DNA from: Isosphaeraceae bacterium EP7
GTDB lineage: Bacteria > Planctomycetota > Planctomycetia > Isosphaerales > Isosphaeraceae
Reading direction: 5' to 3'
Length of the DNA stretch: 64,000 nucleotides
NCBI GenBank assembly: GCA_038400315.1
Contig: CP151667.1
Location: forward strand, 2,429,174-2,493,173
The position numbers and the translations under genes are program-made. Positions within the stretch are counted from its first letter, which is position 1; the number at the start of each line of letters is the position of its first letter. Positions 19,101 through 28,515 of this stretch are shown in pieces. The notes beneath the pieces were generated by a model. It was not told where the DNA came from. It searched no databases and saw only the letters and a program-made list of their open reading frames with translations.

Positions 19101-20109
19101 TCAAACGTTGCGTTCGAGCGACACGCGGTGTGACCCGACTACCTCGCGGACCTGCCCAGCCGACTTGTACGGAAAGTACAGCGCCCGCACAACCAGCGTG
19201 TCTCGGCGGTCGACCTCGTAGTTCGGAATGAACTCTGGAAATCCCAGGCTGGGTTTCCTCGGCCGATGCCCGAAAGCGACTGAGCCAGACGGACCCGGTT
19301 GCCGCACCGGAAGACTTGAGCGTAGGCCATGCCGTGGCTGACCCCGCAATCCCAGAGCTCGTCCTGGCGGAGGCCCGAGCCGTTGAAGACCAGAACAAGA
19401 GGGAAGCCCTCGTCGAGCGGGAAATCGCGCCGGCCGTTTGGCGCGAGGTGCGTCGCCCGAACCCAGTGCGAGGGGAAGACCTCCTTGATCCATCGCGACG
19501 ACATGTCGATTCCTTCGAGATGGCCCCGGAATTGGATGGCGCCCCACTCGGGTCAGTCGATGTAGCCAGCCCAGAACAGGCCGAAATCGCCGTTCCGGAA
19601 GCTCCGCCGATGCGGGACGCACTCCAAGGACATCTCGATGGCCCCGTTGGGGAGCGACTTGTAACGGTAGCAACTTTCGAGGCCGCAATGCGGCGTGGGC
19701 CGTTGATACAAGTCGGCCGTGTGGGCGCCACCCCGGCGCAACTCCATGGCGCGTTCCGGTGGTCGAAGAGGGTTTCCCGAGGCTGTCGCGTTCCTTCGTC
19801 GATGTGCTCGAAGTTCAGCCCGGCAAAGGCCGGGACGAAGAGGTTCTCAAGACGTTGGTCGTGCCAGAGGGTGGCCAGACCACTTTAGCCGGCTCGATGC
19901 CATGGAAGACCGCCGTCTTCAATGACCCGGTGGTCGACCACAACCGCCTCAATCTCGCCTTGGCGGAGCACCAAGTACGGCGATTCGGGGATCGCGTCGC
20001 GGGTCGCGGGGTTGGAGAGCGTGGTCCGTCCAGGCTCGCCTGGAGAGGCCTTGGCTGCCAGGGCGTGGACCGGGATCATCGCGACGACCGTCCGCATCGG
20101 TCCCATCAC
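19101..20109 (-). pseudogene. Decayed secreted planctomycete protein of unknown function
   Basis: Several minus-strand frames in order make one protein. First MRTVVAMIPVHALAAKASPG (signal-like) and VLRQGEIEAVVVDHRVIEDG. Then LATLWHDQRLENLFVPAFAG, LNFEHIDEG, MELRRGGAHTADLYQRPTPH, CGLESCYRYKSLPNGAIEMS and FGLFWAGYID. Then SRWIKEVFPSHWVRATHL, LVFNGSGLRQDELWDCGVSH and NPAWDF. Last FIPNYEVDRRDTLVVRALYF and QVREVVGSH. At least three frame changes are needed. From memory this resembles a family of about 330-residue proteins common in planctomycetes with the motif GLFWASYI; no function is known to me. The IS5 element starts 21 bases beyond its 5' end. Confidence 0.65.
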
Positions 20110-20130
20110 CTACGAGGGCGATCAATGAGC

Positions 20131-21073
20131 TAGGCTCTGTTGACGCTGCTACATATGATGTATAAATAGTTTATGTATCGCCTTCTCGCATCCACCTCCT
20201 CCCATACCACGGGCACCAAGCGTTACCTCATCAGCGACGAGTTGTGGCACGCCATGGAACCGCTGGTCGCCCGGGCCAAGCGGCATCGCGGGGGCCAGTC
20301 TCCGGTGATCCCCGATCGCCTCTTCTTCAAGGCCTTGCTCTACTGGGGACGCACCGGCATCCCCTGGCGTGACCTGCCCGCGGAGTTCGGCGCCTGGGAC
20401 GCCGTCTCAATCGCTTCCGGCGATGGGTCGCCTCGGGCGCCATGCGGCGGCTCTTCGAGTCGATGACCGACGCCCCCCACTTCGAGGGCGTTCGCCGCGT
20501 GTTCATCGACGCGACGATCGTCCGCACCCATCGCCATGGCGCCGGGGCCCCTCGGAAAAAAACGCCTGGGCTCCGAGGAGTCGGCGCATCGCCAGGGCCT
20601 CGGCCGCAGCCGGGGAGCCTGAGCAGCCAGATCGTCGCGATCGCCGGCGACGAGAGCACGGCCCTGGCCGTCGTGGTCGTCCCGGGTCAGTCGCACGACG
20701 CCCCGCACCTGAAACCCTTACTGAATCAGGCCGTGGCCCGGCTGAAACCCGCCGAGGAGTCCGAGGCGCAGGCCAGGCCCATCGACCAACAGGTGGGGGA
20801 CAAGGCCTTCGGAGGGAAGCCGCAGCGGGAGGCCTGCGCTGCGTTGGGTGTGGAGGTCGTGGTGCCGCCCAAATCCAACGCGGTCAATCCCTCGCCGCTG
20901 GACAGGGCGGCCTACCGCGAGCGGAATCGGATCGAGCGGCTGTTCGCCAAGCTGAAAGAGTTCCGCCGGGTGGCGACCCGGTATGAGAAGCTCAAAGAGA
21001 CCTTCCTCGGGCTGATCCATCTGGTGCTCGGATTCATCCGCTTAAGATCCATCAACAACGTCAACAGGGCCTA
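20131..21073 (+). mobile_element. IS5-family element (IS5-A)
   Basis: About 940 bases with inverted ends TAGGCTCTGTTGACG (left) and TAGGCCCTGTTGACG (right end read inward), bounded by TA. It adjoins IS701 directly: the CTAA at 21071-21074 is both its right tip and the IS701 target. Confidence 0.82.
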
Positions 21074-21074
21074 A
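20173..21074 (+). pseudogene. IS5-A transposase, frames disrupted
   Basis: The first frame gives MYRLLASTSSHTTGTKRYLI, SDELWHAMEPLVARAKRH and YWGRTGIPWRDLPAEFGAWD. Near 20408 one base is missing, since RFRRWVASGAMRRLFESM lies in the next frame. The second frame gives FIDATIVRTHRHGAGA. At an A7 run (20556-20562) the frame would shift to KKRLGSEESAHRQGLGRSRG and then needs to return for SLSSQIVAIAGDESTALAVVV. The DDE residues (IDATIV, DKAF, ERNRIERLFAKLKEFRR) are all present. A programmed frameshift may explain one change but not all three, so I call it a pseudogene. The stop TAA (21072-21074) overlaps the target TA. Confidence 0.7.
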
Positions 21075-22481
21075 TACTACAGTTGTAACTAACCCGGGGG
21101 CCCGGCCTCGCGTTTCTTGTAGTGGCAACGCCGCGCGAACGCCTGGTGGGCGCGCCGCCATACCGACCAATCCAGGACCTCGACGGCCTCCGGCAGGCGT
21201 CCCCACAGGAGTCGGACCAGGAGCCGACGGGCCTCGGGCACCGTCAGGGCGATCAACTCCGGCTCGTCGGCCGACTTTTTTTGGGCGGTGCGCCGGCAAG
21301 TCTCCGGATCGCGGCCAGGACGGCATGGGCCAGCAGGGCCAGGGTGATGTGCCGATGCCAGCCGGTCCAACTCCGCACCTCGTAGTCGGCCAGTCCAGCC
21401 TCCTGCTTGGCCGCCTCGAAACCGCCCTCCACCGCCCAGCGAGCCCCGGCGGTCTGGGCCAGCCGGGTTAACGTCGTGCGGCTCGGGCCGGCCGCGATGG
21501 AGTACGCCAACTCCTCGCGGCCATCCAGACTCTTGCGCACCAGCAGCCACCGCCTCCATGCCGGGCCCAGGTCGCTGTTGATCTCCAGCCACGCCCAGGC
21601 GTACCGCCTCGGCCCCTTGCTGCCCGCCGCGATGGTGATCTTGTGCCAGGCCTGCTTCGGCAACGCTCTGGTCAGGGTGGCGACCGCGGCCTGCCCGGAC
21701 CCCGCCCAGACATACTGGTTGGCCCGGACCGCCAGCACGTACGGCCGCTTCTGCTCTTCCAGCCACCGCCGCAACTCCCACGCGCCGTAGACCTCGTCGC
21801 CGGTCACCCACGCCGCAGGCACCCCGGCCTTGAACGCCCGCTCGAGCATCGCCCTGGCCAGCCGGATCTTGGTCGCGAAGGCGGTCTTCTCCGGGACACC
21901 CGCCGCCTTGCACCGCCCGGGGTCGCCGGCCCACTCCTCGGGCAGGTACAGCGTGCGGTCGAGGAACGCGACGCCATGCCGGCTGGCGTACGCGAGGAAG
22001 ACCCCGACCTGGGCGTTCTCGATCCGGCCCGCGGTGCCGGTGTATTGCCTCGCCACGCCCACCGACTTGGTCCCCTTCTTGAGGAACCCGGTCTCGTCGA
22101 GGATCAGCACGGCGTCGGGGTCGCCGAGCGTCTCGACGACGTAGGCCCGCAGGTCGTCGCGGACGGAGTCGGGGTCCCAGTCGGCCCGGCCCATGAGGTA
22201 CTGGACGCCGTAGGGCGTCTCGTCACCGATCTGCTCGGCGACCTGCCAGGCGTTCTTCCGCTGGACCGGCCCGAGCAGGCCGATGAGATAGGCCCGGACG
22301 CGATCGCGGGTCTCGCTTCGAGGAAACCTCGCCCCGATCCGGCGGGCCACCTCGTCGATCTGCCGCCCCCAATCGTGGACGTCCTCGGGGCTGAAGGCGG
22401 CATCGGTGCTGGCCATGGTGATCCTCCTCGGGGATTCCATGGCCAAACTACCGGGCTGATCGGTTAGTTGCAACTGTAGTA
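21075..22481 (-). mobile_element. IS701-family element, complete
   Basis: 1407 bases with 20-base terminal inverted repeats starting TACTACAGTTG (21075-21094 and 22462-22481, one mismatch). It is flanked by a perfect 4-base target duplication CTAA (21071-21074 and 22482-22485), matching the YTAR-type target known for IS701. It inserted exactly at the joint between IS5-A and IS630-D. Confidence 0.9.
21089..22416 (-). CDS. IS701 transposase with a likely -1 frameshift near the C-terminus
   Basis: Starts at ATG 22416 (MASTDAAFSPEDVHDWGRQI), with GGAGG seven bases upstream. Landmarks: RKNAWQVAEQIGDETPYGVQ, the first Asp in VLILDETGFLKKG, WVTGDEVYGA, YVLAVRANQYVW and WAVEGGFEAAKQEAGL. The zero frame stops at 21253. 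An A7 run at 21276-21282 permits a -1 slip into the frame giving KKSADEPELIALTVPEARRL and LDWSVWRRAHQAFARRCHY, the natural IS701 tail. The stop TAG (21089-21091) falls inside the terminal repeat. Nothing is broken, so it may be active. Confidence 0.87.
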
Positions 22482-23513
22482 CTAAGCAGCTGGACGTAGT
22501 TCTTCTTGACTTCTTTTGCGTAGCCTCTGGGCGTAGTTATTGAAGCTCGCCTCGACGGCCTCCCTCAAGCCGCTCCGCGTCGTATGACTGCGCTGTGGAA
22601 TTTCCTGATATTTGATCTGCCTGAAGACCGGCTCGATCCGGTTCAGCTCCGGCGAGTACGGCGGCAGGAAGTAGAGGAAAATCTTCCGGTCGGCCAGCCC
22701 CTCGCGGGCTGCGCGGATCACCTTGCTCGTGTGGAAACCGGCGTTGTCCAGCACCACCATGCGAGGCGCCTTCGACCACGGCAGGGCCTTGAGGAAGCCG
22801 ATCAGGTCGTGGGAGTTCCACGTCCGCTCGGCCGTGAAGACCTCCAGCCGGGGCGATCTCCCGAAGGGCCGGTAGGCCGCCAGGGCGTTGACCCTCCGGC
22901 CCTGCGGGGCCTCGTAGCGGATGACCTTCCTCCGCCCCGGCAAGCTCCAGCTGTAGCCCACCGGCAGCGTGGGCGAGAAGCCGCACTCGTCGAGGTAGTA
23001 CAGCACCACGGTGCCGGCCCAGGCCTTGGCCATCAGGTTGGCCAGGACCTTGCTGGCACGCTCGGTCTCGGCCGGGTCCTGCTTGTGCTCGAGCGTCGAG
23101 GCCGTGCGGCGGTAGCCGGCCCGCATCCGCTTCAGGGATCGACGGACCTGCCGCGGCCCGAGCCCGATGCCGCGATCGGCCAGCGCCTCGGCGAGCTGGC
23201 GGCTGATCCATGTGCGGTCCTCGGCGAGCAGTCGCTTCAACTCGTCGGTGACCTGGGCGAGGCGGGCGGCATCGGCAGGCGGCCCGGAGCGGAAGGGCCG
23301 AAGGGCATCGGTACCACGTGCGAGGAAGGCGCGGAGCAGATCGCGGACGGTCTGGCCGCAGTAGCCCAGGTGTGAGCCGATCCTGGGGGCCGACCAGCCG
23401 GCATCGGAGAGGAGCACCATCTCGATGCGGTCGCGGACCTTGGGCGGGAGCGGATCCCGCCGCAAGGAGTGGAGTTCATCACGGGTTGCGTCGTCGAGTG
23501 GGGTGCGGATCAT
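22482..23513 (-). CDS. IS630-D transposase, intact single frame
   Basis: 343 residues from ATG 23513. The N-terminal helix-turn-helix is SAPRIGSHLGYCGQTVRDLL, and the linker is TWISRQLAEALADRGIGLGP. The catalytic DDE residues are in LYYLDECGFSPTLPVGYSW, RMVVLDNAGFHTSKVI and YSPELNRIEPVFRQIKYQ. Length and motif order match full IS630 transposases and no frameshift is needed. The stop TAG uses the target TA at 22483-22484. A functional copy is likely. Confidence 0.9.
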   Translation of the reverse strand: MIRTPLDDATRDELHSLRRDPLPPKVRDRIEMVLLSDAGWSAPRIGSHLGYCGQTVRDLLRAFLARGTDALRPFRSGPPADAARLAQVTDELKRLLAEDRTWISRQLAEALADRGIGLGPRQVRRSLKRMRAGYRRTASTLEHKQDPAETERASKVLANLMAKAWAGTVVLYYLDECGFSPTLPVGYSWSLPGRRKVIRYEAPQGRRVNALAAYRPFGRSPRLEVFTAERTWNSHDLIGFLKALPWSKAPRMVVLDNAGFHTSKVIRAAREGLADRKIFLYFLPPYSPELNRIEPVFRQIKYQEIPQRSHTTRSGLREAVEASFNNYAQRLRKRSQEELRPAA

Positions 23514-23547
23514 ATCGAATTATAGAGAGACCGAGTCCAGCTGCTTA
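22483..23547 (-). mobile_element. IS630-family element (IS630-D), complete
   Basis: The ends are AGCAGCTGGAC (22485-22495) and its inverse GTCCAGCTGCT (23535-23545). TA lies on both sides (22483-22484 and 23546-23547). It was directly joined to IS5-A before IS701 entered at the shared CTAA. Confidence 0.87.
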
Positions 23548-23625
23548 GTGGGTCACTTGCTTCGCACGTTGCCATAAGACTTCGGCCCGGTTAGTGTTGG
23601 CGAACTTCGATCCCAGGAGTTCGCC

Positions 23626-24178
23626 ATGTCTCGCCGCAAGATCGACCCGCTGCGTCCGCTCACCGACGACGAGGCCGCCGCCCTGACCAAGCTGAGCCGG
23701 TCAAAGAGTGAGCCGGCTGCCCGGGTTGCTCGGGCTTCCCTGATCCTCGCCGTGGCCCGCGGCGACTACTCTCAGCGGGCCGCCGAGGCGATCGGTCGAC
23801 GCTCCGGCGACGCCGTCTCGCACCTCGTCGCCCGCTTCAACGCCGACGGGCTCGCCGCCCTCGATCCGCGCCATGGCGGCGGACGGGGCCCGGTCTACGA
23901 CGGGCCGACCCGGGAGCGGATCCTCCGCAAGACCCGTCGCCGGCCCACGCCCGAGGCCGATGGCACCGCCGCTTGGAGCTTGGTCACCTTGCAGAAGGCC
24001 CTCCGCTCGGCCGGCGACGGCCTGCCCAGGGTCTCGACCTACACCATCTGGCGGGTCTTGCATGAGGCGGGGGCCTCGCCCCAGAAGGCCCGCTCTTGGT
24101 GCCCCACAGGCACCGTGCTCCGCCAGCGGAAGGACGGCCCGGCCGTGGTGACCGACCCGGACACCTCGCCGAAAACAA
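23626..24178 (+). pseudogene. IS630-family transposase, N-terminal half only (IS630-C)
   Basis: Starts at ATG 23626 with AGGAG seven bases upstream. It has an N-terminal [20 protein letters not shown], a helix-turn-helix ([20 protein letters not shown]) and [20 protein letters not shown]. It stops being transposase-like at VTDPDTSPK, just before the catalytic domain. There the 24-base repeat of the next element starts (24179) and adds the foreign tail TRAAKPD. The C-terminal half is absent from the window. Confidence 0.8.
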
Positions 24179-25777
24179 CTAGGGCGGCAAAGCCTGATTG
24201 ATGAACGAGTCCTCAAGCGACTTGAGGTAGGCCTCCGGGTCGATGCGGAAGCGGCAGCCGAAGGTCCGGACGGTCTGGCGTCGCCCCAGGCGGTCGCGTA
24301 AGGCCTCGCCAGGCCGGCAGGTCCGACGGAATCAGGTCCGAATCGCTGACCGGCCGCAGCCGGGTCGCGGCCGTCGCCACTAGCCGGACCGAGCCTCGGA
24401 CCACCGTCCCCGGGCTGGCCACCTTCCGGCCGCTGGCCCGACGCTCGTGGTACCGGTACGAGCCAAAGAACTGCTCCAGGTCGTTGTTTGTCCGCGGCAC
24501 ATTCGCCACGTCGTAGCAGTGGAACAGCCCCGGCCGGTAGCTCCGCGTCACCTTGCGGAAATGGTCGAACGCCCCGGCCAGCGAGCCCAGGGCCTCGCGA
24601 TGCCGGGCCAGAGAGGCGATCGTCGCGTCGAACCGAGTCCGGACCGTCGCGGCGTCGTGCCCCCGCCCGTTGGCCAGGACCGCGGCCAGCCGCCAGACCC
24701 AGACGAAGGCCGCGCGGATCTCGGGCCACGCCGATTCGGTGGCCTCCAGGCCCTTGCCCAGCACCGCCCGCAGCCGCGTCAGCTCCCTCGGGAGCCCCTT
24801 TTCACGGCGACCTGATCGAGGCTGGCGGAGACCTTCCCTAGCCGATCCCGCAGCTTCAACCCCGACACCTCTAGCGGCGGCCGGCCGTCGTCGGTCAACG
24901 CCGAGCGCACCGCGGCGCAGTAGCCGCGGACCGCCTCGGCCTCGGCGTCGTCGCGGCCCTCGACCGTCCGCTCGATCGGGCGGATGCCGCGGACTTTCTT
25001 CTTCAATTGGACCTTGGCGTGGCGGTCTGCCTCGTAGGCCGGCCGGGCCGCCTCGCGTAGATCATGGAACTGGTAGAGCTGGTGCGGCACCCCCGGCAGC
25101 GTTGCGGCGACCGCATCGCGGATCGAGGCCTGGCCGTCGGAGATGACCCCGGCGACCGGCACCCGGAGGGCGGCCTTGACCTCGCCCAGCAGCTTCGCCA
25201 GGTCATCGCGGCAGGAGGACAGCAGGCTGCGTGCCAGCAGCACCTCGCCGCTGAGCACGTCGCGGACGACCCAGAGGACCTCATGCCCGACATCGGGCTG
25301 GAGGCCGTCGATGGCCAGGATCACCCGGCCGGCCTCCGCGGTGATCGACTCCAGGCGACCCACGTCCGAGCACGCCAATGCCAGCAGCTCGTCGTAGCGG
25401 TCGAGCAGGTTGCCGACGCTGCGCACGCAGATGACGACGCCGCGGCGGGCCAGCTCGGCGTGAATCTCCGGGACGCTGCGATGCTCGGCGTGGCGGAGCC
25501 GGCCGATCGCGGCGATGACGTCGAGGCCGAATTCGTGCTGCGGCAGGGCGAATCGCCCCTCCCGCTCGGGGCGGAGGCAGGCCCCGCGCCGCGGGCAGTC
25601 GCGGTTGCGGCAGTTGCGGACCTGGAGTCGCAGGCGGACCAGGCCTTTCAGGGTCGTGACGGTGCGCCGAGCGATGTTGGCGGCCCAGAGCGGCCCGCCG
25701 CAGGAGGGACAGGCCCTCGTCTGGCAGGTCAATTCCACGGTCCGGTCGGTCTGAGAGCGGGTGCCGTGTCGCGGCAT
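24179..25777 (-). pseudogene. Zinc-finger DDE transposase of the 1.68-kb element, frameshifted
   Basis: Starts at ATG 25777 (MPRHGTRSQTDRTVELTCQT) with GGGAG upstream. A zinc-finger region has CPSCGGPLW then CRNRDCPRRGACLRP. The catalytic region follows: VILAIDGLQPDVGHEVLWVV, VISDGQASIRDAVA and LYQFHDLREAARPAYEADRH. Near 24799-24802 (AAAA) a -1 shift is needed to continue as LPRELTRLRAVLGKGLEATE, and that frame holds NVPRTNNDLEQFFGSYRYHE. Near 24310 an extra G breaks the frame again; restoring it gives RRQTVRTFGCRFRIDPEAYL and FINQALPP. The last residues and the stop TAG are encoded by the terminal repeat. The family is uncertain. Confidence 0.75.
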
Positions 25778-25856
25778 GGAGGTACTCCCTGAGGTCCTGG
25801 GACTACAAGGAATTACAACCTCAACGCCCTGGATCAATCAGGCTTTGCCGCCCTAG
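24179..25856 (-). mobile_element. 1.68-kb element with perfect 24-base ends, family uncertain (ISNCY-like)
   Basis: Perfect 24-base inverted repeats (24179-24202 and 25833-25856, starting CTAGGGCGGCAAAGCC) bound one minus-strand transposase. The flanks belong to two different IS630 transposase genes and show no target duplication. The element therefore no longer sits in the context of one simple insertion. Confidence 0.85.
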
Positions 25857-26258
25857 TTTTTTTACGCGTGATGCCCAGCCGCCTCAAGGCCCGGTGGACG
25901 GCCGATGGGCAGGAGCCCACGCCGGCGGCGCGGGCCAATTCCTCCAGCGTGGCGTCGTCGTCGGCCCGGACCGCCTCGCGAAGTCGTCCCGCGGCCTCGC
26001 CGTCGAAGGCCGGGGCCCGCCCGCCGCCGTGCGGCCGGGGGGCGATCGAGCCGGTGTCGCGCCGCTGCCGCACCAGCTTGCCGATCCAGGTGACGCTGAC
26101 GGAGAACCGCGCGGCGACCTGCTCGCGGGTGCCGTCGCGCCCATCGCAGGCGGCGAGGACCCGCGCGCGCAGGTCGGTCGAATACGCCTTCATCCCCGTG
26201 CCCTCCATCCAGGAAGGGATAACAAGGGTCAACCGACTCAGGCAAAGAGAAACTGCTC
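25857..26258 (-). pseudogene. Truncated second copy of IS630-B (N-terminal half)
   Basis: The right end matches IS630-B (26230-26258, TA at 26259-26260). The coding part from ATG 26193 is nearly identical to the N-terminal frame at 4597-4971, with small differences (LEELARAAGVGS against LAPLAEAAGVGC). It ends at GITRKK, exactly in the A7 run (25857-25863), where the end of the 1.68-kb element begins. The catalytic half is missing. Confidence 0.85.
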
Positions 26259-26260
26259 TA

Positions 26261-26853
26261 ACCTTGAACGAGCGAGGGTACTACCACAGACCTGCAAAGA
26301 ATCCTGGGCTCTGATCTCTCACGGCAGAGAGTTACGGCGAGATACTCCCGCTTCCTTGGCCTTTTGCATCCGCCCTCCCACCTTTCTGTTCCGTATGGGG
26401 TCAGTAGCAGGGATATGCCTCGACAGGCTAATCGGTGGTCATGGCAGGAGATACGCCGATTCACGGCGGCCTGCCTCCAGACTGGGCGGCCTCAAACCGC
26501 CGGCTGTTCCTACTCAAGGAACCGTTACATTCGCCGCCGGATCGTCTCCAAATCAGCCAGCTAACTTGCTCAACGAAACCTGCGACGTTCGTGTTTCTCG
26601 CTTCGGTCTGATCGAGCACTCCAGCGGACGACTCGGTAGGCGGACGCTCCCGGTCGATTCGAAATTGGAGCGGGGCTGGCCCTTAGGCCGCCGACCGGGT
26701 CCCGGACGGGTGGCTTCGGGTGGTGGGTCGACGAACCGCGACCCACTGGCTAGGCTCTGATCTACGGGCTATGGCCATCCAGTACCCGTTGGTACTCAGC
26801 CCCGGAAGCGTCCGTTGACACCGAATCACCCCACATCCATGGTGAGCAGGGAT
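26261..26853. other. Intergenic region without a recognisable gene
   Basis: About 590 bases between the IS cluster and the next oxidoreductase gene. Short open frames here have no family signature, and I see no long inverted repeat. GC content looks somewhat lower around 26350-26580. Confidence 0.4.
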
Positions 26854-28362
26854 ATGAAACCGATCCCACGCCGGAGTTTTCTGAGCGGCTCTATGACGGC
26901 CGGTCTTTCGCTGGGAATGCCGCGTCTGATGCTCGGAGCCGGCCCCCGGTCGGGTAGTCCAAACGACGCGGTGAATCTCGGGGTCATCGGGTTGGGCTCG
27001 ACTACGGCCGTCGGCGGGGTTGGTGGGCGCGGCCACCAACTCATCGGCCGGCTCCGCGAGATCCCCGGCGTCAAGATCGTCGCGCTCTGCGACGCTGACC
27101 AGGCGCACCTCGACCGCGAACTCGAGGCGGCTCGTGAGCACGGGGGGAAGGTCGCCGCGTATCACGACCCCCGCCATGTTTTTGATGACAAGAACGTCGA
27201 CGCAGTCATCGTCGCCTTGCCAAACCACTGGCATGCCTTGGCGACGGTCTGGGCTTGCCAGGCAGGCAAGGACGTCTATGTCGAGAAGCCGTTCTCTTAC
27301 GACCTGTGGGAAGGTCAGCAGATGGTCGCGGCGGCCCGCAAGTATGGTCGCATGGTCCAGGTCGGCACTCAGAATCGGTCCAGCGCCTTCCTACGCCGTG
27401 TGTTCGACCGTCTGAGCGGCGGCGAGCTCGGGCCCATCCGCTTCGCTCACGCGCTGGTGTACCGGGCTCGCGACGGCATCGGATCGGTACATGAACCCAC
27501 TCCGCCGCCGCGCACCGTGGATTATGACCTCTGGTGCGGCCCGGCCTCCAAGGGGCCGCTGATGCGCAAGCAGTTGCACTACGAGTGGCATTGGTTCTGG
27601 GACACTGGCAACGGTGAGATGGGAAACAACGGCATCCACGTCATTGACGTATGCCGCTTGGCCCTCGGACAGAACCGGACGCCGCCGCGTGCCATGAGTA
27701 TCGGCGGCCGGTTTGGTCCCCACGATTGCGGCGAGACGGCCAACACACATATCGCACTGCTGGATTTCCAGCCTGCCCCGCTCATCTGCGAGGTGCGCAA
27801 CGTGAGCGTCGGCAAGGGTGGAGCCACGATCGGGAAATTCCGGGGTCAGGACAAGGGTGTCCTGATCGATTGCGAAGGGGGCTACTTCGCCGGCGATGCC
27901 TCCGGCGGGGCGTTCTTCGATCGCCAGGGGAAGAAGGTCCAGGACCTCGGGGAGGGCGACAGCCCCAAGGCCTTGGAACTGGCCCACCTCTCCTCCTTCA
28001 TCGCTGCCGTCCGCAGCCGGAAGGTCGGTGATTTGCCCGCCGAGGCGCTCGATGGGCACCGCTCGGCAGCCTGCTGTCATATGACAAACGTGTCTCACCG
28101 GCTAGGGAAGCAATCATCTCCCGAGGCCATCCGATCAGCGATCACAGGCCACCCCGAGATGGCCGACGCCTTTGAACGCTGCCGCGGGTATCTGCGAGAG
28201 AACGGAGTGAGCCTTGACGCCACCCCGGCCTCCCTCGGGCCTTGGGTGAGCTACGACGAGCAGCGGGGCCGCTTCATTGGCGACTTCGAAGATGTTGCCA
28301 ATAAGCTGTTGCGGCGTGAATACCGCAAGCCGTTCGTAGTGCCCGATCTCACAGCGGGCTGA
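26854..28362 (+). CDS. Tat-exported Gfo/Idh/MocA oxidoreductase
   Basis: 502 residues from ATG 26854, so that the twin-arginine signal PRRSFLSGSMTAGLSLGMP is N-terminal (an alternative ATG lies at 26839). The Rossmann region VNLGVIGLGS is interrupted by a glycine-rich insert (TTAVGGVGGRGHQLIGRL). Then come LCDADQ, AVIVALPNHWHALATVWACQ and VEKPFSYDLWEGQQMV. The second domain has WCGPASKGPLMRKQLHYEWH, WFWDTGNGEMGNNGIHVIDV (the planctomycete exported subgroup motif), KGVLIDCEGGYFAGD and a long C-terminal extension ending in FVVPDL. The substrate is unknown. It stands alone between IS remnants. Confidence 0.9.
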   Translation: MKPIPRRSFLSGSMTAGLSLGMPRLMLGAGPRSGSPNDAVNLGVIGLGSTTAVGGVGGRGHQLIGRLREIPGVKIVALCDADQAHLDRELEAAREHGGKVAAYHDPRHVFDDKNVDAVIVALPNHWHALATVWACQAGKDVYVEKPFSYDLWEGQQMVAAARKYGRMVQVGTQNRSSAFLRRVFDRLSGGELGPIRFAHALVYRARDGIGSVHEPTPPPRTVDYDLWCGPASKGPLMRKQLHYEWHWFWDTGNGEMGNNGIHVIDVCRLALGQNRTPPRAMSIGGRFGPHDCGETANTHIALLDFQPAPLICEVRNVSVGKGGATIGKFRGQDKGVLIDCEGGYFAGDASGGAFFDRQGKKVQDLGEGDSPKALELAHLSSFIAAVRSRKVGDLPAEALDGHRSAACCHMTNVSHRLGKQSSPEAIRSAITGHPEMADAFERCRGYLRENGVSLDATPASLGPWVSYDEQRGRFIGDFEDVANKLLRREYRKPFVVPDLTAG

Positions 28363-28471
28363 ACCGACCGATCACGGAGCCCAAACGCCTGCTGCCCCCC
28401 CCTGTCCGTCACGCCTCCCCTTTACGCCCACAAAGGGGAGGCGTCGTGACCTGCCCCCAACTTCTGACGTG

Positions 28472-28515
28472 TGACCTGACCCGGGAAGTTGGACCAGGAA
28501 ATTGGGGGCACGTCT
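28472..28515 (-). repeat. Internally deleted IS3 ends (44-base mini-remnant)
   Basis: On the minus strand GACGTGCCCCCAATTTCC (left tip of the IS3-A type) runs directly into CTGGTCCAACTTCCCGGG and GTCAGGTCA (right tip). The outer ends face outward and the interior is gone. Another right-end-like piece (TGACCTGCCCCCAACTTC on the plus strand) lies at 28447-28464. Confidence 0.5.
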
